Part shown: piece after piece, positions 33,361-47,700 of the stretch
How positions within the stretch are numbered: the first letter of the stretch is position 1
How the letters are laid out: each line of letters opens with the position of its first letter
NCBI RefSeq assembly: GCF_009730915.1
Contig: NC_052489.1
Location: forward strand, 2,259,622 to 2,323,621
DNA length: 64,000 nt
Direction: 5' to 3'
Source of the DNA: Dioscorea cayenensis subsp. rotundata
Taxonomy: Eukaryota; Streptophyta; Magnoliopsida; Dioscoreales; Dioscoreaceae
Notes under the pieces: generated by a model
What the model was told of the DNA's origin: nothing
Database searches by the model: none
The model's input: only the letters and a program-made list of their open reading frames with translations
Translations under genes and position numbers: made by a program

Positions 33361-34015
33361 AGATAACAACCCTAGGTTGCTTTGGAGACGCTACAAGGTT
33401 GAGCTTTCCGGATCGAACTCTAATAGAAGGTCGTCACTTTCCGACCTTGGCTTCGAGTCGCAAAAGCTCATCACCTCGCGATCCATCCTGCGACGCCAAT
33501 GAAAGACCTTTGATCACCTATCATCTCCATCGTCCATATCTAAACTTCTAGACAATGAAGCGCAGCTGGGTATCTACGAGGGTTGTTCCTCGTTTGTGGA
33601 TTTTACTACCATTCCTGAGGATCATCTTCATGGTGAGTATGAAATTCTTCAGCTTTGGTATTCTTGTTTGATTTCTTAGTTTTAGTGAGTGTTAATCAAT
33701 AACTTGTAACTATAAATCATGAAAAAAATCGAGTAATTGTACTTGATTCTTTAGTTGGAAAAAGATTATGGGATTGTTGATAAGGATGTGGATGTATTTT
33801 GAGCTTAGAGAAGTGGAAGTGATTAAGAAGTTAGAGAAAGCATTATAGGAGAAGCAGAATCGCATATGCTTTGCTCTTTGTCTTGAATTGGAGAAAGAAG
33901 TGTTGTCGCCCGGTTAGACGATGAGGCCATGACTATGATATTGAGGTTGCAGGGAGGAGAAAACAACTATAGAGATGGAGGATCGGCAATATCGTAGAAT
34001 GAGTGAAGAGAAATC
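33361..34015 (+). pseudogene. Captured fragment of a GTD-binding (DUF593, myosin-binding) protein gene
   Basis: Degenerate frames within the inverted-repeat element read, in order, a Ser-rich stretch (NSNRRSSLSDLGFES), LLDNEAQLGIYEGCSSFVDF with TTIPEDHLHGEYE, then after a probable intron KLEKAL, ALCLELEKE, LDDEAMTMILRLQ and EKTTIEMEDRQYRRMSEEKS. The last blocks match the coiled-coil GTD-binding domain, whose consensus has LE...LYLELEKER, ADEAMAMILRLQEEK and EMEARQYQRM. That domain binds the globular tail of class XI myosins on plant endomembranes. Frameshifts and a stop make it non-functional. Acceptor-like ATTACAG precedes it at 33361. The donor gene is not in the window. Confidence 0.72.
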
Positions 34016-34679
34016 GACACATCAATCGAAATGTCTCTTTTGAGGATGGGTGTGGATCGATGGGGGACGTTGACTTGGACCAAGTAGGTCGAGTCGACAT
34101 TGGGTTGATGTGTTCTCTAGTCGGGATGGAGAACACACTAAAAACAATGTGACGTAGCATTCTACCTGCCACATCGAGTTAAAATTGGCCAGAAAACCCC
34201 AAGTGACTTCTCGGTGAAAACAAATAAATATCTAATGACCAAAAAGATACAAATTAAAACATAATGACCAAAAATGACAAATGGGCATAACACGGTGACC
34301 ACATGAAAAATTTCCCCAATTATGCCCAAGCATCTAACAAATTAGCTCTCCATAGAGGGAGAGTTTTTCAATCCAAATACAATACACAATGAATACGATA
34401 GAATGTATTAAACCCCCTTCTCAATCATGCCGGAGAAGGATGACCCGGAGAACTAACCGGAGAACTCTACAAGAATTTTCATGCAAGCGACCAAGGTGAG
34501 CTTGGCGACTCACGATCTCTAATCTTCTTAAATGTGGATCCAAATCTCCCTTGGAATAGTCCCTTGAGCCCTAGAGATTTTTCCCCTTACTTCCCTAATT
34601 TCACCTCCAAGAATGGCCCAAAAGAAAAGCAAAGAATGCCCTAAAAATCCTCATAAGTTCTATTTATACCCAGTCTACT

Positions 34680-35035
34680 TACGGGCATAAGGGACGTGGT
34701 CGTGAGGAAGCTAGAGAAGATGGTCGTGAGCCTTACGGGAACACTTATAGCCGTAAGTCACGTCCGTAAGGTTTTTCTATTTGTGTTACGGTCCAGCTTG
34801 CCACCGTAAGCTCTAGAGCAGTAAACTTTCATCTGTGCTACTTCTTACTGATCTGCCCTTTACGAGCGTAAGCTTTGGTCATAAGCTCCTCTGGATGGTC
34901 CTTACGAGTGTAAGCCTTGCTCGTAAGGTCCTCTGATTTGACTCTGAATCCTTCTTACGAGCATAAGCATACCCGTAAGGTTCTCTAGAAAGCACTTACA
35001 GCCGTAAGGTAGGTTGTAAATTACTCGTAAGCCAT
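34680..35035. repeat. Cluster of quasi-palindromic CTTACG-CGTAAG motifs
   Basis: About ten short units such as CTTACGGGCATAAG, TTTACGAGCGTAAG, CTTACGAGTGTAAG and CTTACGAGCATAAG recur over 350 bp, most separated by 20-40 bp. Each can form a small hairpin or bind a dimeric protein. The surrounding 34340-35300 bp is non-coding and LTR-like in style. Confidence 0.7.
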
Positions 35036-36114
35036 CCAATTTACATTGTCCTTAATCAAATAATGCCGAGGGAGCTCCAACTTCTCGTTTAAGGTTTGGA
35101 ATGCTTCTTTTTGTCTCTCTCTCATCTTGAAGTCTTGCCCTAAGCCTAAGAATGTAAAATACACTAGATTTAGCATCGAATCCCACAATATAATTCTAAT
35201 ACAAGCCAAATAATTAAGTGTACAAAATGATATGAAATGCATGAACATTGTACACTCATCATATAATAATGATTTGGTTCTTACATTTTTCTTCAAGATT
35301 TTTAATATGATTAAAATGAAAGTATGGGTAGAGATGGGCAAGGGTTGTTAACTTGCACGAGTTGGATCGACCTTTGGCCCCACCCGTAGCTGCCCAACCT
35401 ACAATGCCGACCCTCTAGTTCATCAATATTTAATATGATCAAATAACGATATAGGTAGAGGTGGGTATGGGTCGATTCCGAGGGAATAAAGGACCCAAAA
35501 ATCAAACACAATTCGTTATCAACCATACTACACTTTATTTGTGTTTTTGTTTGTAAATAAATAAATAAATAACACAAAAAAATGGGTCTATGGGGTCATT
35601 TCTCTAAGGGGAGAGTGGTAGAAAAGAAGGTCTTGGGGGTTCAATCCCTTAAGACACATTGTTTTTAAAAAAATAATAATAATAATTCAACCTAACGAGG
35701 TTAGTGGCTCACGGTTTAGGAATATCCCAACCAATAACATAGCTCGCTAAAATTCGGGACTATTATAGGTTACCAACCCAATCCACTCGGATAGATGACC
35801 TAGAGGGTTTTTGCGAGTCGAACTACGGGCCAAATGTTGTCCCTTTTGCCTTTTCTGAGGCATGGGATACGATAATGCATGTAATAAATTCATTCAAATT
35901 TATTTATTTATTTTTTAACTAAGTGGACGAGCATCATCAAGGTCGTGCACAAACGAGAGTTAATATCTCAATCATTTATGCCCTTATCTTGTGTGAGCTA
36001 ATGTTTAAACTCACATGTTTAGTAAAGGCACGAGCATCCTACCCAAGGGAGACTTAGTGTCAATAGACATCATAAGTATTTGATTGAAATTTGTAAAAAT
36101 AAAATCAAATTGAA

Positions 36115-36152
<38 letters not shown>

Positions 36153-38749
36153 TATTAAAAAGATTGTTAGTAGTAGTGTAACACAAAAAAATTCAGTAAA
36201 AATAAATGGAAATAATCACATAAGTAAAAAGTAGCATCATGAAAATCTTTTTCCGATTCTATAATCAAATACCCTACTTTGAGCAAAAATAGAGCGTGAC
36301 ACATTAAAAAGCGATGTATAGAGAGTGTGTTAAGGTGTGCTCCCTCAACATATATATTTGTACCTTTATTCTATATAAGTTAAAATTTAAGTCGACCTTC
36401 TTAGTAGGATACGAATGTTTTATGTAAGAAATTTGGTGTCAATAGGCCAATAGATTGTTGGCTATCAAATATATCCTCATGACAAATTATTTTCTTAAAA
36501 GAATGTTTTTCTATTTGCTAAAAAGACAGATATTTTTCCACATTTTTTGATATTTTGTTAGATGAGAAAACCAATGTTTACATGTATTTTTATAGTTAAG
36601 GTCAATTGGATGTTTTATTCTTTCTCTCAAAAAAGTATTTATGATGTTATTATTTTTATTATATTATTTATGGAAGTGAAACTTAAGTGAAAGGATATTG
36701 GCAAAACAGTATTTTGAGAAAAATAAATTTAAATTTTTCCAAAACACACACACATATATAAATACATATATATTATTTTAGAAAATAGTTGTAGAAATGT
36801 TTGTTTCCTAACTCACATGTAACAATGTTTTTCTTGTAATTTTTTAAATGTTTTGCTTTTTGCTAATGAATTGCTAATACCCAAAAAAACAAAAGTCCGT
36901 TTTATATTCGTTGCAAATAACTTTTGGACGACAAATCAATTAATGAAAATTTTAAATTTAATGATTCTACTTTTTAAACTGTTTGGTTATTACATATTTT
37001 CTTTCAAAATTTTTAAAATGCATATATATATATATATATATCTTGTTTGTGTTTAATGATGAGTAAATAGAATGAGAATATATACAATATCTTGTATATA
37101 TATGTATATATATTTTTAAGAATAATTTGTATTTTAAAATATTATAATTTATAAACTAATATAATTATTTAATTAAGTTTATCAATTTTGCTATTAAAAT
37201 TTTAGTGTTTTATGTTCATATTTAAGGTACATACTATGTCCAAGGACTTTCTATTTCTATGTATATATATATATATATATTAAAATTGTAGTTATAACAA
37301 CCTAAGGAATTTACTATCATAAAATATTCTTCACTTAAGTTTACTTTTGTGACAAAATTGAGAATATGTTTACAACTTAGAAATTTTTGATTAATTTTGA
37401 TTTTAAATATTTTTATTTGTTTAACTCATAAAATAAATTTATTTCATCTAAAAGATGTTCCATTTGGCATTTGGTGTCCTTCATGTGAAAGTTATTTTTC
37501 TAACTAATAATAATTAGTTTTGAATCATATATATATATATATATAAGAAACTTTCATATAAATATATATTATACCCAAATGTTTATAACTAATCAACTAG
37601 GTCGATATTTATTCCCAAATTTAAATTATACTATATTATATTTCGTATGATTATAAAGATATTCAGTCGATCGACAATTTAGAATTATCTAATGGTATTA
37701 AACAAAGAGCTAATCGTTCTCGCAACAATACTATTCTACTGCTATGGTCATTCGGATCAATATTGTCCATCGTATTATTCATGGACCGGGTGTGGGTGTC
37801 ACGAAGAGAGAAATGTAGTGCACCCATATTCTGTGCATAGGAATTTTTCAAGAGATCCGATGGCATGAGTTTATCGAAATCTCGACTTATATGCCTCCCC
37901 TTAGAAACGAAACCTCTCAAATGTATTTTGTCGGCGCATTCTTCGATATATATATATATATATATTCATTTAATATAAAATAGGAATATTTTGAAGTTAG
38001 AAAGACGTCAAGAGCAGCTCATTAGTTTCTGATTAAAAACACTTTTTAAAAGTTACAGGATGTTCATTAGTAGAATTTTTGGGATATATAAACCAAAAGG
38101 ATTTGGACATCATATCATATAGAAATGAAAAGGCATGAAACGCTCAGAAGCTTTTGATTTCTTCATCTATATCTATTTAAACCTCTATAAACCACTCCGA
38201 TCATTAAATTAATATTTTTATGATGAAGATTTCTTTATGTTTTCTAATGATCTAAAACTCACATTTATATGATTATTATATTTTCCACCATTTAAAATGA
38301 CATTATGTCTTCACTCGTTATATTTAATTTTTAAACATTTAGGGAAATAATATAAAAATTCAATGTGCATATTTCCATCCATGGAAAACTAAATTTTCTT
38401 TAGTTTATTTCACATTTAAAAATATTATTTTATTCATTGAGCCCTTTGAGATGTCTGTAATCATAGAAAAGAAAAACTAACTTTTAATAGGTATACCAGG
38501 ATACAGAAAAGAAAGGTAAAACATTGAAAAATATAAATATAAATATAAATACTCGATAGGATGATCCGCTTATTCACATTTGTTCCATCAGTTCCACAAA
38601 GAGCAAATATAAACGCATAAGAAAGTAGAATAGAAACAACAAACAGTTTAACAAATAAACTGGGCTGAAGAAACTAATGACCAAAGATCTACAAGATGAC
38701 GCTGAAATTAAGGTTGAAAAACAGCGAATTACTACTATAAAAATAAAAC
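35036..38749. other. AT-rich intergenic DNA with (TA)n runs and hAT-like GC patches
   Basis: No gene is supported. (TA)n runs occur near 36119-36149, 37023-37041, 37262-37280, 37529-37545 and 37948-37966. Two GC-richer patches near 35325-35420 and 35455-35490 (GTAGAGATGGGCAAGGG, CTCTAGTTC, GTAGAGGTGGGTATGGG) look like worn ends of a hAT-type MITE. Near 35625-35650, GGGTTCAATCCC resembles a pol III B box followed by A-rich DNA, but a tRNA fold is not supported. Confidence 0.5.
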
Positions 38750-41700
38750 AACTACAAAACACCGGCAAGACATGAGATCACTGCAGTATAAGAGCTGAGC
38801 CCTGGCTTAATTCTTCCGATCTGGGTGCCGATTCAAGGCATAGGGACTGTCTGGAGCAGCAAGTTGTAAAGAGTTTCTACAAAATACCTTTGCTGAATGG
38901 ATGAACCCTTTCTGGAACTCCCCTGGATTTACCGACTTTTCTGTAAGTACTCAATAGTTGCAGTTTATATTAGTTGTATGGGATTGTAAATGTTTGTACC
39001 TTAAGTATAATGAGCGGTAGCACTTACAAGCTCATATGTTGTCTGATTTGTCAAGACGAGATAGCTGCAAAGAGGAATTGGAAAAGAACAAGAACAAGAA
39101 AATCATTAATTGTATGATGAGAAGAATAAATAGAGGAAATAAACAGCCAAACCAGGCAAAATCAATGATTTTATGAATCATAGTAACATCACTGGAGAAA
39201 AGAACTTTCAAATATTATAACACCATTGTTAATGGGATCTTACGTATGGAAAAACAGTAGTAGCAGTAGAAAGATGAGGCATAATATCAATAGCGCCAAG
39301 AGTAATATTGCAATACAATCCTGCCACCTGAGAACAAATGGGATGAGAACCTTTTATCAGAATATCCCAACATCAGAGAAGAATAAACAGCTTCATATTC
39401 ATATTATTTTCTATTTCAGATGTGTCTTCTGTTTTTGTTATTGAATTTTTAGTTTCATCAAGTGATAAGAAGAGTAGGAAAGCAACAGATTCAGAATGTG
39501 GAACCATACCAAGCCTTTTCAGTTCTGGAATGCAAGAAGCTGATGTACACATGCGAGTCCAAATGCACAAGATTGATTCTTCAAAATGTACCACCTGCAT
39601 TACATTTGCAAAAGATCACACAAATCTCACTCTTGAAGAAACCAACTACAAACGTTTGCATACACAAGGGCAAAAGATAGAACTGTATGTATACATAGTA
39701 CTGTGAACTGATCGGCATAGCAATTCACTGTTTGAACATTTCAATCTGTTCAATGAAGCAGATATTATGAAGCAGATTGATAAAATTAAGAATTTCTAAT
39801 CGTAATTTTACATGATAAAGGGACCCAACTATAATGAGCATCATAACTTTATTTTGAGGTAATCAAAATCTAGAGACTAAATGACAGGGGTGGAAGAATA
39901 TTTTAGCCTGAACCTGCCAACATAGGGATGTTTTGAAATGATAGTAGCATATATATTCATTCTTCCCACTGAAAATTTTTACCACATACATAAAACTAAA
40001 GATCTGCCAGTGTTGCAGAGAATACAGAAAACTCATTGAAGAACTCTATTACAAACCCAATTGTGGATAAGCCATAAATTCGAACCCTCGACCTCAACCT
40101 TTGACTTGGGAGGAGAATGAAATACCAACTCTTCATAGTAGAAGTGATCTCCCATTGAAAGCAAACAAACAAACAAACAAAAGGACAATTGCGAAATTGT
40201 GGACAGAAAGTGTTTATCGAGCGATCAGATGCTGTGAGAGCTCTTCATGGGCTGGAGATAGTGATCAATTGGTGCCTTCACAACTCCTCATGGATATTAC
40301 CAGTCAAATTATCATATTGATATCTCAAATTGTCCCTCATCCCTTGGGATTGGAAAAAGGATTTCAAATAGATTCAACTTTCTTATTCCATCAAGGATGG
40401 AAACACCTCACTGGCTTTAAGTGCAAGTTGCTGCAAAAGTTTGGCCTTTCTATTAGTTAATTTTGCTGTTTTAGCTGTTCGTTCTTGTATCTTTTCTGGG
40501 TTTAAGATTCTGTTTTCCTTTTTTGTACTCTTGTTTTTAGTTTATCAATAAAAATAGCTACGCTGTCAACTCTTTTCCTCAACAGGGCATGCTTTTGTAC
40601 TATTTTGCAAAAGGACATCTGATGCTTTGAAATGAATTGAGATGCTCCAGGCACATTCATTGTGCTTCAAAATGCACCAGATTCTTTTAACATAAACCAA
40701 GGTTTAATAGACACTTAGTAGCACTAGTCACTCAATTGTGTGTGGCTATCTTTTCCAATTAAGACAATTTCAGTATCGCTCAATGTTGTTAAAGGCGGAT
40801 AAAGAATCATTTGACAATTTGGGCTCATGATTGTCTAAGCAATAGCTAGTTAGACACCCTACTACCGATTATCCCGGCACAAGACCCTAAACAGATGCCT
40901 CTCCAGGTATCTATTCAATCAGCATTTCCCCAGCTTCTAACAAAATCAACCCAATGTGACCAGAAAAATGAACCAAATCAAATCCATTATGTAGCAAAAT
41001 CAAAAGATGCATTTGTTACATTTAAATTAATCTGCTAATCAAGCATACTTCTGTTAATAATTTGCCACTTTTGAGGCTTCAAGCATGTTGTGTTTGATTG
41101 ATTTCATTTGAGTCTTTATACAAATTTTTTTCAGTATTATTTATAAAATCATAAACAATAGATTTAAAAAAAAAAAATCGTGACTCACTAGATCATAATG
41201 CAGTGCACCCAGGTTCCTAGATAGTTTAAGTTTTCCAAAACCTAATAATTGCCCAGGCATCTTATCAAACTAGGCAGCCCGAATTGAGTGTAGGTATCAT
41301 ATTCTAAATGGTTAAACATAATACAACTGTGTTCCAATAAACATAACCTGTAGCAAACACAGATAAACTCCCAACATATCAGATATTTGTCCCGCTACAA
41401 TTAGTAAATACAAGTTCTCAAAATTCAACAAATGTTAACCATCAAAGGAGCGCACAGATCCCTAAAAACCCAGCAAAGGATAACTAAATGGATAGCATCG
41501 GTATCCCACAAGAAAGATGAATACCAAACAAGTAGTTTTGGATAATAGTAAAGCTCACCAAAATCGGCAATGATTCCCTTGTCCAATACATGCCCCCAGC
41601 CACAAACAGTGATGATCGAACTGAAGTACACATTTATCACAATCATGACAATGCTTTGTGCGCGGAGGCTGCAAAAGGGATTTAACAAATTTTAAGGGTG

Positions 41701-44700
41701 ACTAAGACATAGGCCACAGAAATCTTTCAAACCAATGTAATATGCAACACCTTAAAAAAAAAATTTTGCAAAGTAATTTAAGATGGATAAATACTTCACT
41801 CATCCTTTGAAAATCAATTGTACCAAGTAATTGGATAGGCAAAATACATATTACCAGTAGACAATGATAAATAGCAAGCCCACAAGACAAAAACCAAAGG
41901 ATATAAGAAAGTATTCAAGAACACATCTTTCGATGTACATCACAAACAACCAGTTGCTGCCCAAGGTTTGATCGGCTTGAGTTATACTTGGAAGTATAAA
42001 ACTACAGAATACAATTTCGTGAATTTCTATAGAACGGACAAATGTTTCATTAACATGAACATGTTTAAAGCAGGATTGTACCTTCTAGTTTCAAATTTTA
42101 ATTTTTTAAAACTGATGTTCACAAATAACAAACCTCCGTCCAAAGAATACAAAGAATGATGATGCATGAGTGCATGGCCAAAAAGTTGCTTTACTTGCCT
42201 TCCAATGTAACTCTAGTAAAAAGCATCAATTTTGAAAAACCAGTTTGATGAGCCGGTATATCATAACTTTCTCACAAAATTTGACAATAGCAGCATTTTT
42301 CATGTCATCTTGAAACCAAAACAAAATCTCAACACTTATAAATTGTTCTACATAAATTTATTTGGACTTGGAACATGAATATATTTGAAATCAAGTATAT
42401 TTATAAATAAAGATACAGGATATTGTGGCCTCAAACTGCATGTTGTCAATTAATTGTTGGTATGCCTAAGCATCCATAAGACTGACATATAAGCTTGTAT
42501 AGGGATATGTGAACATGGCAAAGGAAATAGAAATTGAGTAGATTCATACGTGCACCAAACAAAAGTATAAGATTTGACAGCCAATATCGCATCTCTAATC
42601 GCATTAATTAGATTGCTATAATAATAATTTGAATTGAGATGTCAAAATGGCATAAATCATTTAAAAATGAGAGTATCTAAGACTACAGATTAGATGCTAT
42701 AGTAGTAAATGCACTATTAGTGGATAATAATTAAGAGAGCATTCTAGAACCTAGGATTTAGCACAATTGCACTGGGGCAGCGCATGAGTTTTACCGCAGA
42801 AACAAGAATTAAAGTATCTGAACATCGTAAATGGAGAAACAATATTGATATGAGAGCAATAAACAAAAGAAAATTAAGAATATCAACATGGTACCTGAAT
42901 AACAATATTACAGTATGCACGGAATCCAGTTCCTGCCACAATGAAGTAAAATGTTGTCACACAATTTGAGAGCATCAGGAATGGACAATTACACCATTAT
43001 CAAAGAATCTAATATTAAAAGTCGTCTGGGAAAATCAGGAAAATTTGATACTATGTGCTCACTGTCAAAAGAAGTGAAGTTGAATATCACAAATGAAGGT
43101 ATTCAAGAATGCTTTAGCCTTGAAGTTGGAAATTTTCACAGCAAACTAAATTTCACAAACTAATGTGCATGATTTAATCTAATATAGTGATTTATAGTTT
43201 TGATATCCAAGAATATTTACAATAAAATAAGCTTAAAGGTTCTAAAGGAAGAGTCTTCCTAATTAACAGATCATGTAATAATTACTTATAACGGAGCATG
43301 ATTTGGAATACAGAATGCTCTCAACAAACTAGATTTAAACTACAGTTAGTGTCGAGCAAATCCGCTAAAACTGATGCCCAAAATCCAAGCTGAAAACTAG
43401 AAAAACATTTGTGGAATGAGTAAGTTAGCTCATCAAAATCTAGAAGGCAAATGCATGAGATCCATGAGACTGAACATCATGATGACACAGTACATAGTCT
43501 TAAGCTCAGAAAGCTAATGTGCACCCACTCTTAATTCACTTGGGCAATAATAATTGTGTTTCACATATGTGGAATGGAATACAATTTTAGTAAATGTTGC
43601 TACCCCTCTCTAACCAGTAGGAATGAGTTCATTTTCTAGTACGGAGCTCTCACTACCCTCTCATTTCATTAATCTCATAGGTTGTCAGGATGAGTGCTGT
43701 GAAATCATTAAAAGCCAACAACAGTTTTATGATCAAAAACTGAGCTTTGATGAGATTTTTCACTTAAGTGACTGCAGGTACTCATGCATTCAGTCAGATA
43801 ACATTAGTACCAACAACGCTTATTACAGATTTATCCTTTTCATTTGCCTTTCCAAGCAAACACCAATCCTCAATGCTAGCAGTAAAACATCCCAAATAAC
43901 TACAAACATCCATTCCAGACACACTGATCATCCTAGGCATGTAATTTTAGCGTGTCCCATTTGGGACGAGTCCTGCATTCAACATGTGTCACATCAACAG
44001 CAGCATCACAATGAAAGAAATTATATATCTCCAGCCTCTCCTAGAACAACTCTAAATAAATAAGCATAGCACTTATTGAACGAGGAATTTATGACATGAA
44101 TCTACTATACAATGAAAGCTTTTTGAAAATCTATATATATATATATAGATAGAATTTCCACCTGCTGGATGATCCAGGGGGATACAAATCCATGACAATT
44201 TTCAACCATTCTGAAGGGTACTTTCCAAAATGGCTGCGATCTGTGGAAGGAATCAAATTTCCATTTCTTGAAGTAGACTGTCTTTGCTTGATCATTAGAA
44301 AAATACAGAAGTAAGATGCAAGAAAGAACAATAAATAAGATTGCATTTCCAAACAGATAACAGGAAACCTTACTTGGGAATCGCAATGGCTCAGAAGGAA
44401 GCAGTTGTCTCATACTCGGACCTCATTAAAAGCATCAAATGACAACATACCTATTATGCTCATGATACGATGCACAGGAAGATAAAGAGTAGCTTAGCAT
44501 TCTTTTTATTTAAATGATGACCAAAGTGAAATTCAAAGGGCCAGAGAGAGGCAAGTGTCACTACCCTGGTGATGAACCCGATGTGAAGAAGTATTGAACT
44601 AATGTAGCAGCAAACAGCCCCAAGTATAATATAGTATACCTAAAACAATAAGGAAGAGGTAAAATAAAGGCAAATTCAATTGAATAAATATGTAAACTCT

Positions 44701-47700
44701 ATGAAAAGATATTCACACCGATTATTGATCTAAGCTCAGAACATAATAAAAGTCAACCAGAAAATGAAAAGTATTGCATTGCCATTTAGTCAACCAAAGA
44801 ACAGCATACCAAAAAATAAAGGGAATTTTGCATACAAAACCTACAGAAGTGCATGATTATATATATAATTGAATTTCAACAGTCTACTAATATTCGGGGG
44901 TATGCATTCCAATATGATTTTCATGGAATATATATGCAATTATGCACTTTCACAGAGAAACATACTCAAATTACCAAAAGTAAACATGCTGAAGAGACTA
45001 TGGAAAGGGATTTTCCACAAGAACTGGAGTCTGTTTACAATTTGAAAGTCGTCATGAAAGATGAAGAGATAAGGGAGCACTCAATCCATTATATATTACA
45101 GAATCAATACATATTGACAATAAAGAAACTTTTCAAACTATAAATTACTCGCAGATTTATGTTCAACATGTAAAAGAGTCTGCTGAACCTAGTTATTCAC
45201 ACTACATGCAAGGTAAGTTACAATTCTATGATCCAAAGTATTGAAAAAAGGAGAAAACCTTTATGACCATCAAATGAACGTAAATTCTTATGCAGATTTA
45301 ACTGCAAGATATCCATAACATGAAAATTCAGCCTTCAACAAAGGGGGTTATCTTAGTAGCATATGCATTTCAAACACAAAAATTACACAGATCAAATATG
45401 TTCCAACTAAATGATGGAACGTATAAACTAATAGCAGAATATGATGCATGTTGTGATATTTGTATGAACAGACACCGAACTGAATGAAGTTGGTGCAAGA
45501 AGATATGAGGATGATAATTTTCCTTTTAAGGGAGTGCAGCTAAAATGGAGAAAAGCACATTAAGAAACACAACAAGTTGGTACAGTTTTGATAAGTCAAT
45601 ATAGCATCACTAGAAAAAGGCTTACCAAAAATTCAGTAGAATAAAGGAAAATATTTGACTAGTATCAGAAGTGATTTAGGACATTAGGTTTTGGTTTTAG
45701 GCATTGTCCTAATTAAGAGAGGTTAAGGAATCATACATCCCTGCACACATTGTAAAAAGGGAAAAGAAGAAGATCTAAAGAAGAAGAACATCAGAACATT
45801 CAAAGTATGTGCAATTCAATAGTGTCTCATGGTCGCTGGTTTGGTCCAAGCTACACAGTTTAACTATTAGCAAACAAATATTCTGAATACAGGTTACGCA
45901 TTAAGTAAGTATTATTTTCACCATAAATATATTAAGAACCACACTACGAGTGAATTATCATTTATACTACTGCATACCACAAGACTGAGACATCACAATA
46001 TCTAATCATCAACAATAGATTGCAAAAATTGTTTCTTCAAAGCCAAATTGAGAGAATGTTGTATACCTTTATTCTAACAAAATCAGATGGAACTATAGAA
46101 AGAGATGGTCATTAGCCGCGCTTCTTGAGTTTGTGGCCACATATTTCTAATTTCAAGGATGCATAAAGAAAATGTTGTAGACAACTACGGTGAGTTTGTT
46201 TCACTCTCAAACTTATACTTGCAAACAGATCCAACTTATTAAGAAGTTTTAGTAAAGATAAAAGGAGAGAATAAATAAAAACAGTACTTAATACATCAAA
46301 TATATTGTGAAAAGCTTTTATGCTCACATGAAAGGACTCTGTCAAAAGCAGTTTTGAGGCCTAACTTTTCCACAGAATCTAAGGAAAATCAGGTATTTGT
46401 TGATCAACTGGGTGTCCTCTTCTACTCTACACTTGTGTTGGCAACCTTTTATTTTCTTTTAAGGTACTCACTGTTTCTTACATAAACAAAGAACCCAATA
46501 TCATAGTGACCTCGTATTCTTTAGCAGATTTGGGGAAGATTCACATCCTACATTATATAACAGAATTAATTTATACCTTACAGTAAAGGTACTCTAAGCT
46601 AAGTGGTGTCAGTTGAAGTGCAAAAGTAGTATCTCTGTGTGAATGGTAAGTCTGCTACATCTAACCTTCTCATACCTAATGCTAGAAGGAACCTATATGG
46701 ATCAGATTTTGTTTATTTTAAGTTTCAAAAAAAGAAACCATTATCGGCTATAACCTAAACTTGGCAATCAAAGTTAATTTGTACATTTCCAAGATAATTC
46801 AATGACATGCACACATACAAAAGTTGAAATCTCAAACTAGCACCTTGGTTGAGAATTTTCTTCTGTAGAAAAGGTGATGCCAATAGTTCAAGTCCTACTT
46901 TTTAATTATTAATAACTTAGGCTGGGGCCATCAGGAGAACATTGAGTATGCAGCAACAAACCCCACAGAATTGTCCATTAATAATTAGTGTCATTCAAGA
47001 TCATGTACTTCATGTATCTTTGGTGATCTTCCTATTGGTCTCAATGAAAAGCCTCCTCATACGAATATTATAAAGGGACAGTGCATTCAAACCCTAACCT
47101 TTGAGTCTCCATTTACATCCAACCGCTATGAATTACTCATTTAATCTGGTTCCCACAATTTCGTTCTAACATCAATTTAAACCTTCAATTTAACAATAAT
47201 TTTCATCTATTCCACCTAAATTGGGTATCCTAGAATTTTCTCCAATAACACATACAATAGAGCTTCGGGATTAAACTCAGGTTCATTCAGCATATTGAGA
47301 TATATTCCACTGCGACACCTTCAGATCAGCAACTAAAATATTTATATACGTTATTTAACATTAAGTAAACTGAGAAGAACATATCTAAAAGCATTACAAG
47401 TTCAATATAACTTCTCCAACAAAATTATACAGTCTACAATATAATTGTCTAGATTCTTAATAGTTTTCAATCAATTAAACTATTCAACCTAAGAGAGAGT
47501 ATAATCAGAGAAAAGCCTGGCTCCTCTAAAAGTTGATTCCGAGCAAAGAGAATCACATATACAAAGTGCAGCTGGAATTGAAATAGAGAAGAACAATGTC
47601 ACCAAAATAGAAAGGATATGAAAATTGAACGAAAAGCAAAAGAGCGAGGAAGAACAAAAAGTACCAAGACTCCTCCTTTGTCTTCTGTATCAAATCGGCA

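Larger units (their letters stand above)
31023..34315. mobile_element. Probable Pack-MULE (non-autonomous Mutator-like element) with long inverted repeats
   Basis: About 31023-31255 is an imperfect inverted copy of about 34050-34315. Shared blocks include CATGTGGTCA, GTTATGCCC, GGTCATTATGTTTT, a TTTGTTTTCA-like block, TGTGTTCT(T)CCATCC, GAGAACACA and GATGTCGACTCG. Terminal repeats over 200 bp are typical of MULEs. The right terminus (34300-34315) has the GGGGAAATTTTTC type end; the left end is diverged or trimmed, and I could not fix a target-site duplication. No transposase is visible. The interior carries a host gene fragment (33361-34015) and a probable nested repeat. Confidence 0.62.

Noticed and set aside
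35590-35700. Possible tRNA-derived SINE: B-box-like GGGTTCAATCCC followed by A-rich DNA
   Set aside because: No convincing A box at the right distance, no cloverleaf, no target-site duplication found.
36119-37966. Many (TA)n runs as possible CRISPR-like or satellite array
   Set aside because: Simple microsatellites of varying length with no unit-spacer structure; this is plant DNA.
40040-40110. B-box-like GGTTCGAATTT on the minus strand
   Set aside because: A single 11-bp match without the rest of a tRNA or SINE is not enough.
44105-44413. Minus-strand frame with a hydrophobic start as a separate membrane protein gene
   Set aside because: It runs through intron and exon of the PAT10-like gene in the wrong frame; the exon reads VMDLYPPGSSSR in another frame.
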